DNA of 44,775 nucleotides from a virus (IMGVR_UViG_3300010391_000068:1-44775), one strand, 5' to 3'. Positions 7,830-14,294 are shown, numbered from the stretch's first letter. Numbers and translations: made by a program. The notes: generated from the sequence alone by a model not told the origin.

Positions 7830-8225
7830 CTATGCACGCCTCCCTTCCAGAGCATCTAAGGCTATGAGAGCCGCCTTCGATGCCTTCCCCTTCCACTTTT
7901 TAACATGCACTCTATTGGTGGTGGTCACTAGATACGGCAACAGCCGCAGCCAAAGCTTGATGCGCACCCTGTTGTTGGCCTTGATGGCTAGGGCAAAATC
8001 AGTCTGCCAGTCCAGCCCCGCGGCCATGAATTTTCGCCCTATGGAGCTTGGGTGCTTCGCATGCAAGTTCCTAGCACCTTTGGGCCTGCCTGGGCTCTGG
8101 TGCAGCTTGGCCAGCGACACGCCGGCGCCGTTTGTTGGCACGTCGTCCGCGCACACGTGGGAAAGGTAGACGGATGCCGTCATCACGGCACGGCACGTGT
8201 CACATACCTTAGTGTCGAACTCCAT
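7830..8225 (-). CDS. Putative terminase small subunit-like DNA-binding protein
   Basis: A 131-residue protein, first gene of the minus-strand packaging operon, with GGGAGA upstream of its ATG. The N-terminus has a CDTCRAVM knuckle and HVC, a possible zinc site. The centre has SPGRPKGARNL, the GRPKG(S/A)RN motif that opens many phage proteins annotated as small terminase-like or DUF5681, followed by helices (RVRIKLWLRLLPYLV). Such proteins sit near TerL and bind DNA ends, but here TerL is about 1.6 kb downstream across a palindromic gap, so the assignment is tentative. Confidence 0.5.
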   Translation of the reverse strand: MEFDTKVCDTCRAVMTASVYLSHVCADDVPTNGAGVSLAKLHQSPGRPKGARNLHAKHPSSIGRKFMAAGLDWQTDFALAIKANNRVRIKLWLRLLPYLVTTTNRVHVKKWKGKASKAALIALDALEGRRA

Positions 8226-8261
8226 TTGGTGTCTCCCGATAAGATTGAGCCTTTTGGCCTA

Positions 8262-8290
8262 TTGACTTCCTTCCTTTCTCATGCTATACT
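8262..8290 (+). promoter_or_regulatory. Sigma-70 promoter reading rightward into the control region
   Basis: TTGACT at 8262-8267, a 17-base spacer, then TATACT at 8285-8290. The predicted start is near 8297, immediately before an inverted repeat (8300-8339). No gene starts within several hundred bases, so it may drive a non-coding leader. Confidence 0.75.
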
Positions 8291-8299
8291 TGGTATGTG

Positions 8300-8339
8300 A
8301 GTAGGGTCTCCCAAGACTTCGGAGGCGGTCGTCCCTACT
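8300..8339 (+). repeat. Inverted repeat at the predicted 5' end of the transcript
   Basis: AGTAGGG (8300-8306) pairs with CCCTACT (8333-8339); an inner CTCC/GGAG can also pair. The RNA made from the 8262 promoter would begin with this hairpin. Confidence 0.65.
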
Positions 8340-8389
8340 AGCCGGCACCCGCAAAACAACACATCTGCCGCAACAACACCTCAACTTCC

Positions 8390-8419
8390 TTGACATATAG
8401 TTATCCCAATCAATGTAAT
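8390..8419 (+). promoter_or_regulatory. Probable second rightward promoter
   Basis: TTGACA at 8390-8395 (perfect -35), an 18-base spacer and TGTAAT at 8414-8419. AAAACG/CGTTTT (8420-8425 and 8443-8448) can form a short stem just after the -10 element. Confidence 0.5.
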
Positions 8420-8451
8420 AAAACGTTGAGATACAAGTGTTGCGTTTTCTC

Positions 8452-8494
8452 GTTACAGGTGTTACATTTAACAGTTGTAACGGAGATTTGTAAC
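8452..8494. repeat. Four GTTACA half-sites, two in each orientation
   Basis: GTTACA at 8452-8457 and 8461-8466, then TGTAAC at 8476-8481 and 8489-8494. They could be repressor half-sites downstream of the 8390 promoter, or two mutually exclusive RNA hairpins. Confidence 0.6.
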
Positions 8495-8573
8495 GTTGGC
8501 GCCGTGAGAATGGGTACATCAACCGCAAAAAAACGTAGTTGTTCACCAAACAAACGACTAAGATGCCTGTTTG

Positions 8574-8607
8574 CTAGTGTTTAACCATTCTAGTACACTA
8601 GTTTTTT
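8574..8607 (+). terminator. Probable intrinsic terminator
   Basis: CTAGTGT (8574-8580), a 14-base loop, ACACTAG (8595-8601), then TTTTTT. The stem is short and not GC-rich, but the T-run is immediate. It would end a transcript of about 310 nt from the 8262 promoter. Confidence 0.55.
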
Positions 8608-8676
8608 CCTTTCTATAAGTGCGTAGCGGCTAGCATACTATTCGTCTTGTCAATTAGAGTGTTTTGGTCACCCATA

Positions 8677-8745
8677 GGAACAGGCCCCAGATAAGGTTAT
8701 TGTTCCAGGCCGAAGCCTGTGCACCTGTGAGCTGGGGCTGAGGCT
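8677..8745 (+). ncRNA. Candidate structured RNA with an H-type pseudoknot
   Basis: GGAACA (8677-8682) pairs with TGTTCC (8701-8706). In its loop GGCCCCAG (8683-8690) pairs with CTGGGGCT (8732-8739; one G-U), which lies outside, giving an interleaved pseudoknot. Between them CAGGC-CGAA-GCCTG (8706-8719) is a perfect small hairpin. No open frame is convincing here. It resembles no RNA class I can name; it lies between a terminator and the main early promoter. Confidence 0.4.
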
Positions 8746-8783
8746 CCGGGTTGCCGATCGTGAATGCTATTGCAATAAAAATA

Positions 8784-8810
8784 AGGGTGGTGGCAGACTA
8801 CCACTACCCT
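8784..8810. terminator. 10-bp hairpin, terminator-like on the minus strand
   Basis: AGGGTGGTGG (8784-8793), loop CAGACTA, CCACTACCCT (8801-8810), ten pairs with one G-U. On the minus strand it is followed by TATTTTTATT, as for an intrinsic terminator that would stop leftward transcription. On the plus strand no T-run follows. The palindrome TATTGCAATA lies nearby at 8768-8777. Confidence 0.5.
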
Positions 8811-8930
8811 CTACTATAAAGGGCCAAAGTACCGGAAATGTATGACAGGCGCGGCTAACGTCGATGACAATAGCCATGAACTTTCGGATGCCGATTATTC
8901 ATATTTGGCGGTGTGTTCTTGTTCGAGGGG

Positions 8931-8959
8931 TTGACAAGCGGACGTTTTGGGGATATAAG
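8931..8959 (+). promoter_or_regulatory. Strong sigma-70 promoter of the early operon
   Basis: Perfect TTGACA at 8931-8936, a 17-base spacer, TATAAG at 8954-8959. It lies 36 bp before the first early gene, whose Shine-Dalgarno AGGAGG (8986-8991) is also perfect. It is the best candidate for initiating the 22-kb rightward operon. Confidence 0.85.
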
Positions 8960-8995
8960 ATGGCATGGAAAACAAAATGACCGCAGGAGGGCCAT

Positions 8996-9232
8996 ATGAT
9001 AGATCCAAATGATCCGGCATTCCAAACGAGCGAAATTGTCAAATTCAATTCTGGTCCCGCACTTGCAACAATGGGGGGCCTCACCAAGCGCGAATACTTC
9101 GCGGCGAGGGCGATGCAAGGATTTCTCTCTGTTAAATACGACTTCCCCATTGAAAACACGGAAGTAGTGCGGCTTTCTCTTAAATATGCCGATACTCTTA
9201 TCACTGAACTGAATAAGGAGCCACTTAAATGA
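8996..9232 (+). CDS. First early gene, small conserved phage protein
   Basis: A 78-residue protein just behind the strongest promoter and a perfect AGGAGG. Residues around GGLTKREYFAARAMQGFLS match a widely distributed small phage protein family (G(M/L)(T/S)xRDYFAAxAMQG) of unknown role, usually followed by a helix carrying A/YADxxLxxL, as here (KYADTLITELN). Its TGA overlaps the next ATG, so it is coupled to the pentapeptide protein. First position suggests expression at the start of infection. Confidence 0.82.
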   Translation: MIDPNDPAFQTSEIVKFNSGPALATMGGLTKREYFAARAMQGFLSVKYDFPIENTEVVRLSLKYADTLITELNKEPLK

Positions 9233-9729
9233 AAATAGGAATCATCAACAGATGGTCGTTTGAAGTCTTGTTTGAAATAGAGACGACTTCCATTAAGTTG
9301 TGCCTTGAAAACGCCGTTAAAACAGGCGCGGACCTCAAAGGCGCGCACCTCGAAGGCGCGCACCTCGAAGGCGCGCACCTCAAAGACGCGAACCTCGAAG
9401 ACGCGTACCTCGAAGGCGCGAACCTCGAAGGCGCGAACCTCAAAGGCGCGAACCTCAAAGACGCGGACCTCGAAGGCGCGTACCTCAAAGACGCGGACCT
9501 CGAAGGCGCGTACCTCAAAGGCGCGAACCTCGAAGGCGCGTACCTCGAAGGCGCGCACCTCAAAGGCGCGCACCTCAAAGGCGCGAATCTCGAAGGCGCG
9601 CACCTCGAAGGCGCGAACCTCGAAGGCGCGCACCTCGAAGGCGCGAACCTCGAAGGCGCGTACTTCAAAGGCGCGGACCTCAAAGGCGCGCACCTCGAAG
9701 GCGCGAACCTCGTGGACACAAAAAAGTAG
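9229..9729 (+). CDS. Pentapeptide-repeat protein
   Basis: A 166-residue protein. Residues 1-33 (KIGIINRWSFEVLFEIE) match the N-terminal segment of phage pentapeptide proteins. From about residue 34 to 160 it is an almost unbroken run of some 25 A(D/N/H/Y)LxG/D pentapeptides, expected to fold as a right-handed quadrilateral beta-helix. The C-terminal domain often present in phage homologues is missing. Some family members (Qnr, MfpA) mimic DNA and bind gyrase; whether this one does is unknown. The third repeat position is often His or Tyr rather than Asp, making the helix less acidic than DNA mimics. Confidence 0.9.
   Translation: MKIGIINRWSFEVLFEIETTSIKLCLENAVKTGADLKGAHLEGAHLEGAHLKDANLEDAYLEGANLEGANLKGANLKDADLEGAYLKDADLEGAYLKGANLEGAYLEGAHLKGAHLKGANLEGAHLEGANLEGAHLEGANLEGAYFKGADLKGAHLEGANLVDTKK
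9326..9715 (+). repeat. 15-bp minisatellite coding for the pentapeptides
   Basis: About 26 copies of a 15-bp unit close to GGCGCGNACCTCGAA. Substitutions fall almost only at the first base of one codon and at an A/G alternating Lys/Glu. The strict DNA periodicity leaves several other frames on both strands open; these are artefacts, not genes. Confidence 0.9.
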
Positions 9730-9746
9730 TCCTTCCCCCTGCCTCT

Positions 9747-9772
9747 CCGCCCCGTCCGAAGGGCGCGGGCGG
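9747..9772 (+). repeat. Strong GC-rich hairpin after the pentapeptide gene
   Basis: CCGCCC+CGTCC, loop GAA, GGGCG, bulged C, GGGCGG: eleven pairs including one T-G. No T-run follows, so it is more likely an RNA-stability or processing element, or a weak attenuator, than an intrinsic terminator. Confidence 0.65.
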
Positions 9773-9805
9773 CGGGGATAAAGGACTAAACGGGAGGATA
9801 AAGTT

Positions 9806-10096
9806 ATGACGGACCAAGAGCGCAAGGAATTGCTGGCCGGCCCATGGGGCTGGCGGTACACGGTAGACAAAGAAACAGGCATGTGCACAAAGGTGAAGGA
9901 ACCGAGCCTAGTCAACCGCTTCCCGATGTTTAGTACGTGGGAGGACGGCAAGGAAGTCGTGCGTTTTAGTCCAGCAACTGGTAAGCGTTGGATGGCCTAT
10001 TTGGTAAACGAACTGGGGCCGGAGGGCATGAAAGGGCTGTATTTCAACGGATCTGGCTACTCCATGGACAAAGAAGCGACGGACGCCCATGAGTAG
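9806..10096 (+). CDS. Unknown early protein, Trp-rich
   Basis: A 96-residue protein with several Trp (GPWGWRYT, GKRWMAYLVN) and no membrane segment or Cys cluster. A GGGAGG Shine-Dalgarno lies upstream. The TAG overlaps the next start (ATGAGTAG). Probably a small host-takeover protein, judged by position only. Confidence 0.65.
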   Translation: MTDQERKELLAGPWGWRYTVDKETGMCTKVKEPSLVNRFPMFSTWEDGKEVVRFSPATGKRWMAYLVNELGPEGMKGLYFNGSGYSMDKEATDAHE

Positions 10097-10274
10097 GATA
10101 ACCGACCCCTACATGCTTAAGCCCGTGCTAACGCCGGACGGTAGGCCATGGGTGCAGCGGTGCTATGTGTGTGCCGAGTCGGTGGACTTCCTGAAAATGG
10201 CGCGGGACTCAGAATGGATTCACGTGGGCGGCCTAGTGCGGCACAAGAAATGCAGACCAGAGACCCTAAAATGA
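10089..10274 (+). CDS. Small zinc-finger-like protein
   Basis: A 61-residue protein with CYVCAE near residues 25-30 and HKKC near 53-56, a CxxC...HxxC zinc-knuckle spacing. It overlaps both neighbours. Function unknown. Confidence 0.65.
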   Translation: MSRITDPYMLKPVLTPDGRPWVQRCYVCAESVDFLKMARDSEWIHVGGLVRHKKCRPETLK

Positions 10275-10465
10275 AAGACAATACGGTGAGAACGAAAAAA
10301 AGAATCATATTGCACTATCGCGGGCAAATAGTCTGGTCTAAAGAATATGGCATAGACTCCCGCATATGGGACGTCGTGTCGCCGAGACTCTCGCGGTACA
10401 ACTATTCGTCCGGCGGATACCCGACATTCACCATAGACGGATTAAAAAAGGAGAAACTCATATGA
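10271..10465 (+). CDS. Unknown 64-residue protein
   Basis: The start at ATG 10271 is chosen because it overlaps the previous stop (ATGA) as throughout this operon; longer in-frame starts would bury the gene in its neighbour. It is basic at the N-terminus (KDNTVRTKKRIILHYRGQ) and polar later. Not recognised. Confidence 0.6.
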   Translation: MKDNTVRTKKRIILHYRGQIVWSKEYGIDSRIWDVVSPRLSRYNYSSGGYPTFTIDGLKKEKLI

Positions 10466-10605
10466 AGCATAGGCCAAACTGTGCCAAAATGACGTGCAAC
10501 CATCTGTCCGACTCAATCCTATTCTTACCCGTGTTCGGGCCGATCTACTTCTGTGCCGGGCATACACTTCTGAACTTAAAGGAGAGCGAATACAATGCCA
10601 ATTAA
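10462..10605 (+). CDS. Small Cys-containing protein
   Basis: A 47-residue protein beginning MKHRPNCAKMTCNHLSDS with a hydrophobic centre (ILFLPVFGPIYFCAGHTLL). The Shine-Dalgarno AAAGGAG is excellent. Four Cys and two or three His could bind a metal. Not recognised. Confidence 0.6.
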   Translation: MKHRPNCAKMTCNHLSDSILFLPVFGPIYFCAGHTLLNLKESEYNAN

Positions 10606-11347
10606 CATATGCCACATATGCCAACTGGAGTTTGCGGAATGGGCGGCCTATCACGAGCATTTAAATCTGGCCCATGGGGTGGTGCACAAAAGCGACGGCA
10701 TGCCCATCAAAATCGGACTCGGTGACATGGCCGCGTTGCTTATCTCGCCGCAAAAGAACCTAGGGCGCCGGGAGTATAGCCCGATGGACCCGGCCGAGAA
10801 GCGGCGCATCGTAGCGGCCTTCGAGAGAAGGATGGGTGCGGCCATAGTCGGCCTATTTCTCTTGCTCGCGTTGGGCGTGCCGTCCATTCGGGCCGAGGAC
10901 GGACACGACAACAGGGAGTCGCACGAGGGGCGGGGGCTGGGGGAAGCACAGGGGTCGATAGGTCCCCAAGGACCGACTGGCCAGCGAGGGCCGCAAGGCG
11001 CGGACGGCTCAAGCGGGATCAACGGCATGCCGGGAGCAAAGGGCGCCCACGGTGACAATGGTGCAAGGGGACAAAAAGGGGACAAGGGCGTTCCCGGCGA
11101 CGACGGGAATGGCCGTCTCGCCTTGAACATAGGCGCGCAGGTGCGCTGGCATGACTTCCAGCATGTGGCACTCATGTCTGGCTATAAATATGACATCCGC
11201 CATTTCGGCCAAACGGTCGACATACTGGTCATACAAATAAAGGTAGGTATGAGCCACGAGGAACGCGTGATAGAGCGACAGCGGAAGGACATAGAGGTAC
11301 TGCAGCGGATGCTTGCTACGACGTTTGTAGTCGGAGATGATAAATGA
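10595..11347 (+). CDS. Zinc finger, membrane segment and collagen-like repeat protein
   Basis: A 250-residue protein of odd build. Residues 5-27 form a C2H2-type finger (CHICQLEF...YHEHLNLAH). Residues about 80-100 (GAAIVGLFLLLALGVPSIRA) look like a signal peptide or membrane segment ending near AED. Residues about 122-175 are some 18 Gly-X-Y triplets (GPQGPTGQRGPQGADGSSG and on), and the C-terminus is a globular or coiled tail. An internal ATG at 10832 could start a separate secreted collagen-like protein. Collagen-like repeats are usual in phage fibres; here the gene is early, so a host-envelope role is possible. Confidence 0.65.
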   Translation: MPINICHICQLEFAEWAAYHEHLNLAHGVVHKSDGMPIKIGLGDMAALLISPQKNLGRREYSPMDPAEKRRIVAAFERRMGAAIVGLFLLLALGVPSIRAEDGHDNRESHEGRGLGEAQGSIGPQGPTGQRGPQGADGSSGINGMPGAKGAHGDNGARGQKGDKGVPGDDGNGRLALNIGAQVRWHDFQHVALMSGYKYDIRHFGQTVDILVIQIKVGMSHEERVIERQRKDIEVLQRMLATTFVVGDDK

Positions 11348-11484
11348 TCGGCTTATGCTCGAGGACGGGAAAAGAGTGCAGGACGGAATATTATGAGACG
11401 ACACACGGCGAGGAGTGGGAGCGGTGCATGGACTGCGGCGAGTCGCGCATGGCGCGGTACCATGACATAGGCTCAGGAGGATAA
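11344..11484 (+). CDS. Small zinc-ribbon protein
   Basis: A 46-residue protein, MIGLCSRTGKECRTEYYE..., with Cys at 5 and 12 and CMDC at 28-31. The start overlaps the previous TGA by ATGA. A typical phage mini zinc-ribbon of unknown function. Confidence 0.6.
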   Translation: MIGLCSRTGKECRTEYYETTHGEEWERCMDCGESRMARYHDIGSGG

Positions 11485-11485
11485 C

Positions 11486-11818
11486 ATGCAAAGGCCACTA
11501 AGTGGATGGAAGATGGAAAGAGTGCATTTCTCGGAGATTGCACAAAAGACTTTGGATATAATGATAGACTATCATCGATTGGGAATCTTACTTCCGGACG
11601 ACGCGACAAAAGGGCCGCGCTTCATCAACGACGAGGCCATACTAGCGCGCCTCGAGTCAAACTACACAGAGGCGGAATTTATGGCATGCCCAGGGCTGAC
11701 CATCGACAAGATGCTGATAGACGCAGCGCAAGCGGACCGCTGGTATGAAGTCGAAAAGCGGTACGATGATGACTATTGCCTAGCGGATGAAACGGAAATC
11801 GTCGACAGGGACGAATAG
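11486..11818 (+). CDS. Unknown acidic early protein
   Basis: A 110-residue soluble protein with helical segments (SEIAQKTLDIMIDYHR, YEVEKRYDDDYCLADE) and an acidic end. A CAGGAGG Shine-Dalgarno precedes the start. No family recognised. Confidence 0.6.
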   Translation: MQRPLSGWKMERVHFSEIAQKTLDIMIDYHRLGILLPDDATKGPRFINDEAILARLESNYTEAEFMACPGLTIDKMLIDAAQADRWYEVEKRYDDDYCLADETEIVDRDE

Positions 11819-11826
11819 GCACTAGC

Positions 11827-12075
11827 ATGAATGATACACCATATCATATTGCATACGGACGGCACAGCCTGATCCCAGAGTGTTGCATACAGTTCTATGT
11901 GACGGAGTGGCATCCATTATTTGAGACAAAGTGGTGTGGCACGGCCTACAACAAGATCATCAACGAGAGCGCGTATGACTATGTGCCATGCCCGAAATGT
12001 TTCTTCACTAGCAATAAAGCTAGGATACGCTTATGCGCGACGGAATGCGGAAAAGAATGTTGGAAAGATTTCTAG
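11827..12075 (+). CDS. Cys-rich unknown protein
   Basis: An 82-residue protein with nine Cys, including ECCIQF, VPCPKCFF and CATECGKECW, implying one or two structural zinc sites. Not recognised. Confidence 0.6.
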   Translation: MNDTPYHIAYGRHSLIPECCIQFYVTEWHPLFETKWCGTAYNKIINESAYDYVPCPKCFFTSNKARIRLCATECGKECWKDF

Positions 12076-12099
12076 GGTGTTTTGCAAAAAGGAGACAAT

Positions 12100-12456
12100 A
12101 TGGTAGGCAAGCTTATTTTGCTGGGCGTCCTTCAGGTGACGAGCTATCGCCCAGTGCCGGAGCAGACGAAGCCGGAGTGCCGCGACCGGTGGCACTGCGC
12201 GACCTCCATCGGCGACGGCATAACGAAATACGGCATCGCAGTGTCGCAGGATATGCTGATAAGCGGAGAGGTGCACTACGGTGATATTCTATGTGTTGAG
12301 GGCTATGGGTGTCGCGTTGTCAACGATTGTATGGGTCCTAGGGCTCGCCGTGCGGTTGATCTACTGGTGCTCACTCGTGACGAGGAGAAGGCCGTAGGCG
12401 TGAGGCACTTAGAAGTCTACGCGTTGAGGAAAACAAAAATCGCGGAAGGAGATTGA
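12100..12456 (+). CDS. 3D-domain (double-psi beta-barrel) protein
   Basis: A 118-residue protein. The ATG at 12100 is used because AAAAAGGAG lies just upstream. Residues 10-115 fit the 3D domain shared with MltA/RlpA-type peptidoglycan enzymes: VTSYRPVPEQT, then GDGITKYGIAVSQDMLISG, HYGDILCVEGYGCRVVNDC, then RRAVDLLV with the conserved Asp, and a final VRHLEVYAL. These proteins act on or bind cell wall. MVGKLILLGVLQV could be a short signal segment. A peptidoglycan role in lysis or entry is plausible; no other endolysin is evident in the window. Confidence 0.65.
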   Translation: MVGKLILLGVLQVTSYRPVPEQTKPECRDRWHCATSIGDGITKYGIAVSQDMLISGEVHYGDILCVEGYGCRVVNDCMGPRARRAVDLLVLTRDEEKAVGVRHLEVYALRKTKIAEGD

Positions 12457-12457
12457 C

Positions 12458-12622
12458 ATGACCTATAAAAGCTATGGCACGCGCAAAAGCACGCCGTCAC
12501 GGATGGTCCGCAAGCACCTGCGCCGGGACGTGTTCGTATTTAACCGAAAGGCGTCGAAGGTGAGGCGCAAAGCGAAGCGACTGGAACGAAGATCACTTGA
12601 GTCGTTAAAAGAGATTGAATAG
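12458..12622 (+). CDS. Small highly basic protein
   Basis: A 54-residue protein, about 40 percent Arg/Lys (RKHLRRDVF, RKASKVRRKAKRLERR), behind a GAAGGAG Shine-Dalgarno. Nucleic-acid binding or a bacterial target is likely; function unknown. Confidence 0.6.
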   Translation: MTYKSYGTRKSTPSRMVRKHLRRDVFVFNRKASKVRRKAKRLERRSLESLKEIE

Positions 12623-12681
12623 TGGCGTTAAATTATGGTGTCGTACGTTTGGTTCAATCCGGGGGAAAAGGTAGAGGGTAC

Positions 12682-13071
12682 ATGAAAAAGCGCATAAAAA
12701 TCCAAAAGATAAAGGTCATCCAATTCAGGAAGGACTCTTCTCACACCGAGCAATCATCTTATTGGGATAGCGTGAACTCCGGCGGGCGCAGTGCCGACAC
12801 GCGCGAGCATCCGCAGGCGAATCCCGACGTGCTCCCGGAAACGGGAACCGCCGCCCCGTCTACCCCGCAGCTCATAATGGGCGAGGCAGTGGATCACCTG
12901 CAGGGACGACAACGAGAAATCTACATGTTGATTATGCGCGACAACAAGTCACTAGCTGAGGCCGCCGAAGTTCTTGGCATTGAGAAAGGAAGTGCGCAGA
13001 AATACAAAGAACGCGCCATAAAGTTCATCGGAAATTGGTGCAAGCAAGCCATGGCCAAGGGAAGAGTATGA
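12682..13071 (+). CDS. Sigma-70 region 4-like DNA-binding protein
   Basis: A 129-residue protein. A disordered first half (SSHTEQSSYWDS, TREHPQANPD) precedes residues about 78-125, LQGRQREIYMLIMRDNKSLA then EAAEVLGIEKGSAQKYKERA, a helix-turn-helix of the sigma-70 region 4 type that reads -35 elements. A GTG at 12622 is also in frame, but the ATG at 12682 has GAGGG upstream. It may be a phage transcription regulator (late switch) or a small-terminase-like DNA binder; position among early genes favours regulation. Confidence 0.65.
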   Translation: MKKRIKIQKIKVIQFRKDSSHTEQSSYWDSVNSGGRSADTREHPQANPDVLPETGTAAPSTPQLIMGEAVDHLQGRQREIYMLIMRDNKSLAEAAEVLGIEKGSAQKYKERAIKFIGNWCKQAMAKGRV

Positions 13072-13274
13072 ATCTAAAACAGACCGTAGATTATATTCAA
13101 GACATTATAGACCTTCATGGCGATAGTTGGTTGGCGATATTCACCCTTGTGCTGATTATCCGTATCATCCTGGCGGCGTTCAAGTATCCGTCGGTGACGA
13201 TGGCGGAGGCCGCTGCCTATGCTTCATGTGTGACCGCGTTCGCCGCCACGAACATCGGGAAGCCGAAGTCGTGA
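13068..13274 (+). CDS. Small membrane protein, holin-like
   Basis: A 68-residue protein from ATG 13068 (ATGA overlap). SWLAIFTLVLIIRIILAAF is a clear membrane span; a second weaker one is MAEAAAYASCVTAFAATNI. Size and topology fit a holin or holin partner, as does the following membrane gene, but no family is recognised. Confidence 0.6.
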   Translation: MNLKQTVDYIQDIIDLHGDSWLAIFTLVLIIRIILAAFKYPSVTMAEAAAYASCVTAFAATNIGKPKS

Positions 13275-13399
13275 TTACCTTCATGGCGATGATCGCGGGA
13301 GCCCTTACCTCGGCAGCGTGGGTCGCCCCCCAGCCATGGTGCTATGTGTACGCGCTAGTGGCGAGCATTTTCTTCGTGTTGGTAAGGAGAGCCCAATGA
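13271..13399 (+). CDS. Very small membrane protein
   Basis: A 42-residue protein, almost all hydrophobic (MAMIAGALTSAAWV, YALVASIFFVLV), with two potential spans and a basic end (RRAQ). The GTG at 13271 overlaps the preceding TGA; an ATG lies at 13283. Possibly acts with the preceding membrane protein. Confidence 0.5.
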   Translation: MITFMAMIAGALTSAAWVAPQPWCYVYALVASIFFVLVRRAQ

Positions 13400-13650
13400 T
13401 ATTTACCGACGACGACTTGAAGCGGTTGAAAGAATTTATTGGAAAAGGCAACCTTTATCAGTTCCTAGATGATGACCACAATTCTGACGACGAGATCGAT
13501 GAGAATGAAGATAACTATGTTTCTATAAATGCTCTACTCTCTCGCCTGGAAGCGGCGGAGAATTGGATTTCAGTTTTAGAAGATCATCATTCTATTGCAC
13601 CTGATGAGAAACGATTTCAAGAAACCTGGCGCAAGGCGGCGGGGAAATGA
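13396..13650 (+). CDS. LEAAE/AGK paralogue family, copy 1
   Basis: An 84-residue protein. The start IFTDDDLKRLKEFI, the central LLSRLEAAENW and the end TWRKAAGK define a family with two more copies (18668-18928, 22474-22680). LEAAE helices of this type are common in phage early proteins. The centre has an acidic insertion (DDDHNSDDEIDENEDN). Function unknown. Confidence 0.75.
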   Translation: MIFTDDDLKRLKEFIGKGNLYQFLDDDHNSDDEIDENEDNYVSINALLSRLEAAENWISVLEDHHSIAPDEKRFQETWRKAAGK

Positions 13651-13730
13651 AGGCCATATGCGACAAGTGCAGGAAGTATAGAAGGATGAGGCCGTTGCCA
13701 TATAGGCTGTGCGGGAGGTGCACGAAATGA
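13647..13730 (+). CDS. 27-residue zinc-knuckle microprotein
   Basis: MKAICDKCRKYRRMRPLPYR then LCGRCTK: two CxxC pairs, very basic, overlapping both neighbours by ATGA. Minimal zinc ribbon of unknown role. Confidence 0.55.
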   Translation: MKAICDKCRKYRRMRPLPYRLCGRCTK

Positions 13731-14245
13731 TTGTCGACTATTTAAAACGTTTTTTGAAGTTGGTGGCGGCTATAGCTGTCTTGTTGATAGGCGTGTTCCT
13801 ATGGGGACGATTCGGCCATAGGGCCGCCCCGACTACTCCTGGTGTCCTGCCGCCGAATGACTCCGAGCAGATCATCGTGGACCCAAGCCGCCACAGCCTC
13901 GTCATCGTGCGTCCGACCGGGACGCAGACGCTCACGCTACCCGACCGCCAGTCGGTCATCGACATACGCAAGAGCGGCAAAGTGGACATCACGTCCAGGC
14001 AGTTTGGGTTTGAGCACCGATTCTTTTTAGGAGCCTATGGCTCGGAGTTCTTCCGTATTGCCGCGGGCATGGACGGGTTCTACTGGAAGCGGCTGGATAT
14101 AGGCGTCGGCGTAGCTGGACGGCTCGGCAACTATTCGCCTATCGTGTTTGCACACGTCTCGTATAACATTTGGTCCAACTGTAGGATGGGACTAGCGTAC
14201 GGAACTGATCGCTACATCGGCGGATTGGTGACAGTAAGATTATAA
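13727..14245 (+). CDS. Membrane-anchored beta-rich protein
   Basis: A 172-residue protein from ATG 13727. Residues 8-27 (LVAAIAVLLIGVFLWGRFGH) span the inner membrane. A Pro-rich linker (APTTPGVLPPND) leads to an alternating strand pattern (HSLVIVRPTGTQTLTLPD, DIRKSGKVDIT) and a Gly/aromatic C-terminus (GVGVAGRLGNYSPIVFAHVS). It resembles periplasm-facing phage proteins but no family is certain. It closes this operon segment before a new promoter. Confidence 0.6.
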   Translation: MIVDYLKRFLKLVAAIAVLLIGVFLWGRFGHRAAPTTPGVLPPNDSEQIIVDPSRHSLVIVRPTGTQTLTLPDRQSVIDIRKSGKVDITSRQFGFEHRFFLGAYGSEFFRIAAGMDGFYWKRLDIGVGVAGRLGNYSPIVFAHVSYNIWSNCRMGLAYGTDRYIGGLVTVRL

Positions 14246-14265
14246 AAAAGAAAGGTAATTATCCC

Positions 14266-14294
14266 TTGGCAACACTTACTATCCCTGTTATACT
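14266..14294 (+). promoter_or_regulatory. Sigma-70 promoter of an internal gene cassette
   Basis: TTGGCA at 14266-14271, a 17-base spacer, TATACT at 14289-14294. The predicted start (about 14301) lies inside an inverted repeat. It is well placed to transcribe the 14333-15647 cassette independently. Confidence 0.8.

Noticed and set aside
8390-8584. 64-codon plus-strand frame from TTG 8390
   Set aside because: Its start lies in the promoter -35, it has no SD, the composition is random-like, and it spans the repeated GTTACA sites.
8226-8995. tRNA genes in the control region
   Set aside because: No T-loop GTTC(A/G)A consensus with a matching acceptor stem and cloverleaf was found by eye; the paired segments form a pseudoknot instead.
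9326-9715. CRISPR-like array
   Set aside because: The repeats are contiguous 15-bp coding units without spacers.
8899-9951. Long minus-strand and alternate-frame open frames over the pentapeptide gene (e.g. 350 codons of EVRAF repeats)
   Set aside because: They arise because the 15-bp repeat keeps several frames free of stops; they lack SD sites and run against the operon.
10148-10465. Longer start for the 10271 gene
   Set aside because: The added residues lie entirely inside the previous gene and the ATGA overlap at 10271 fits the operon pattern.
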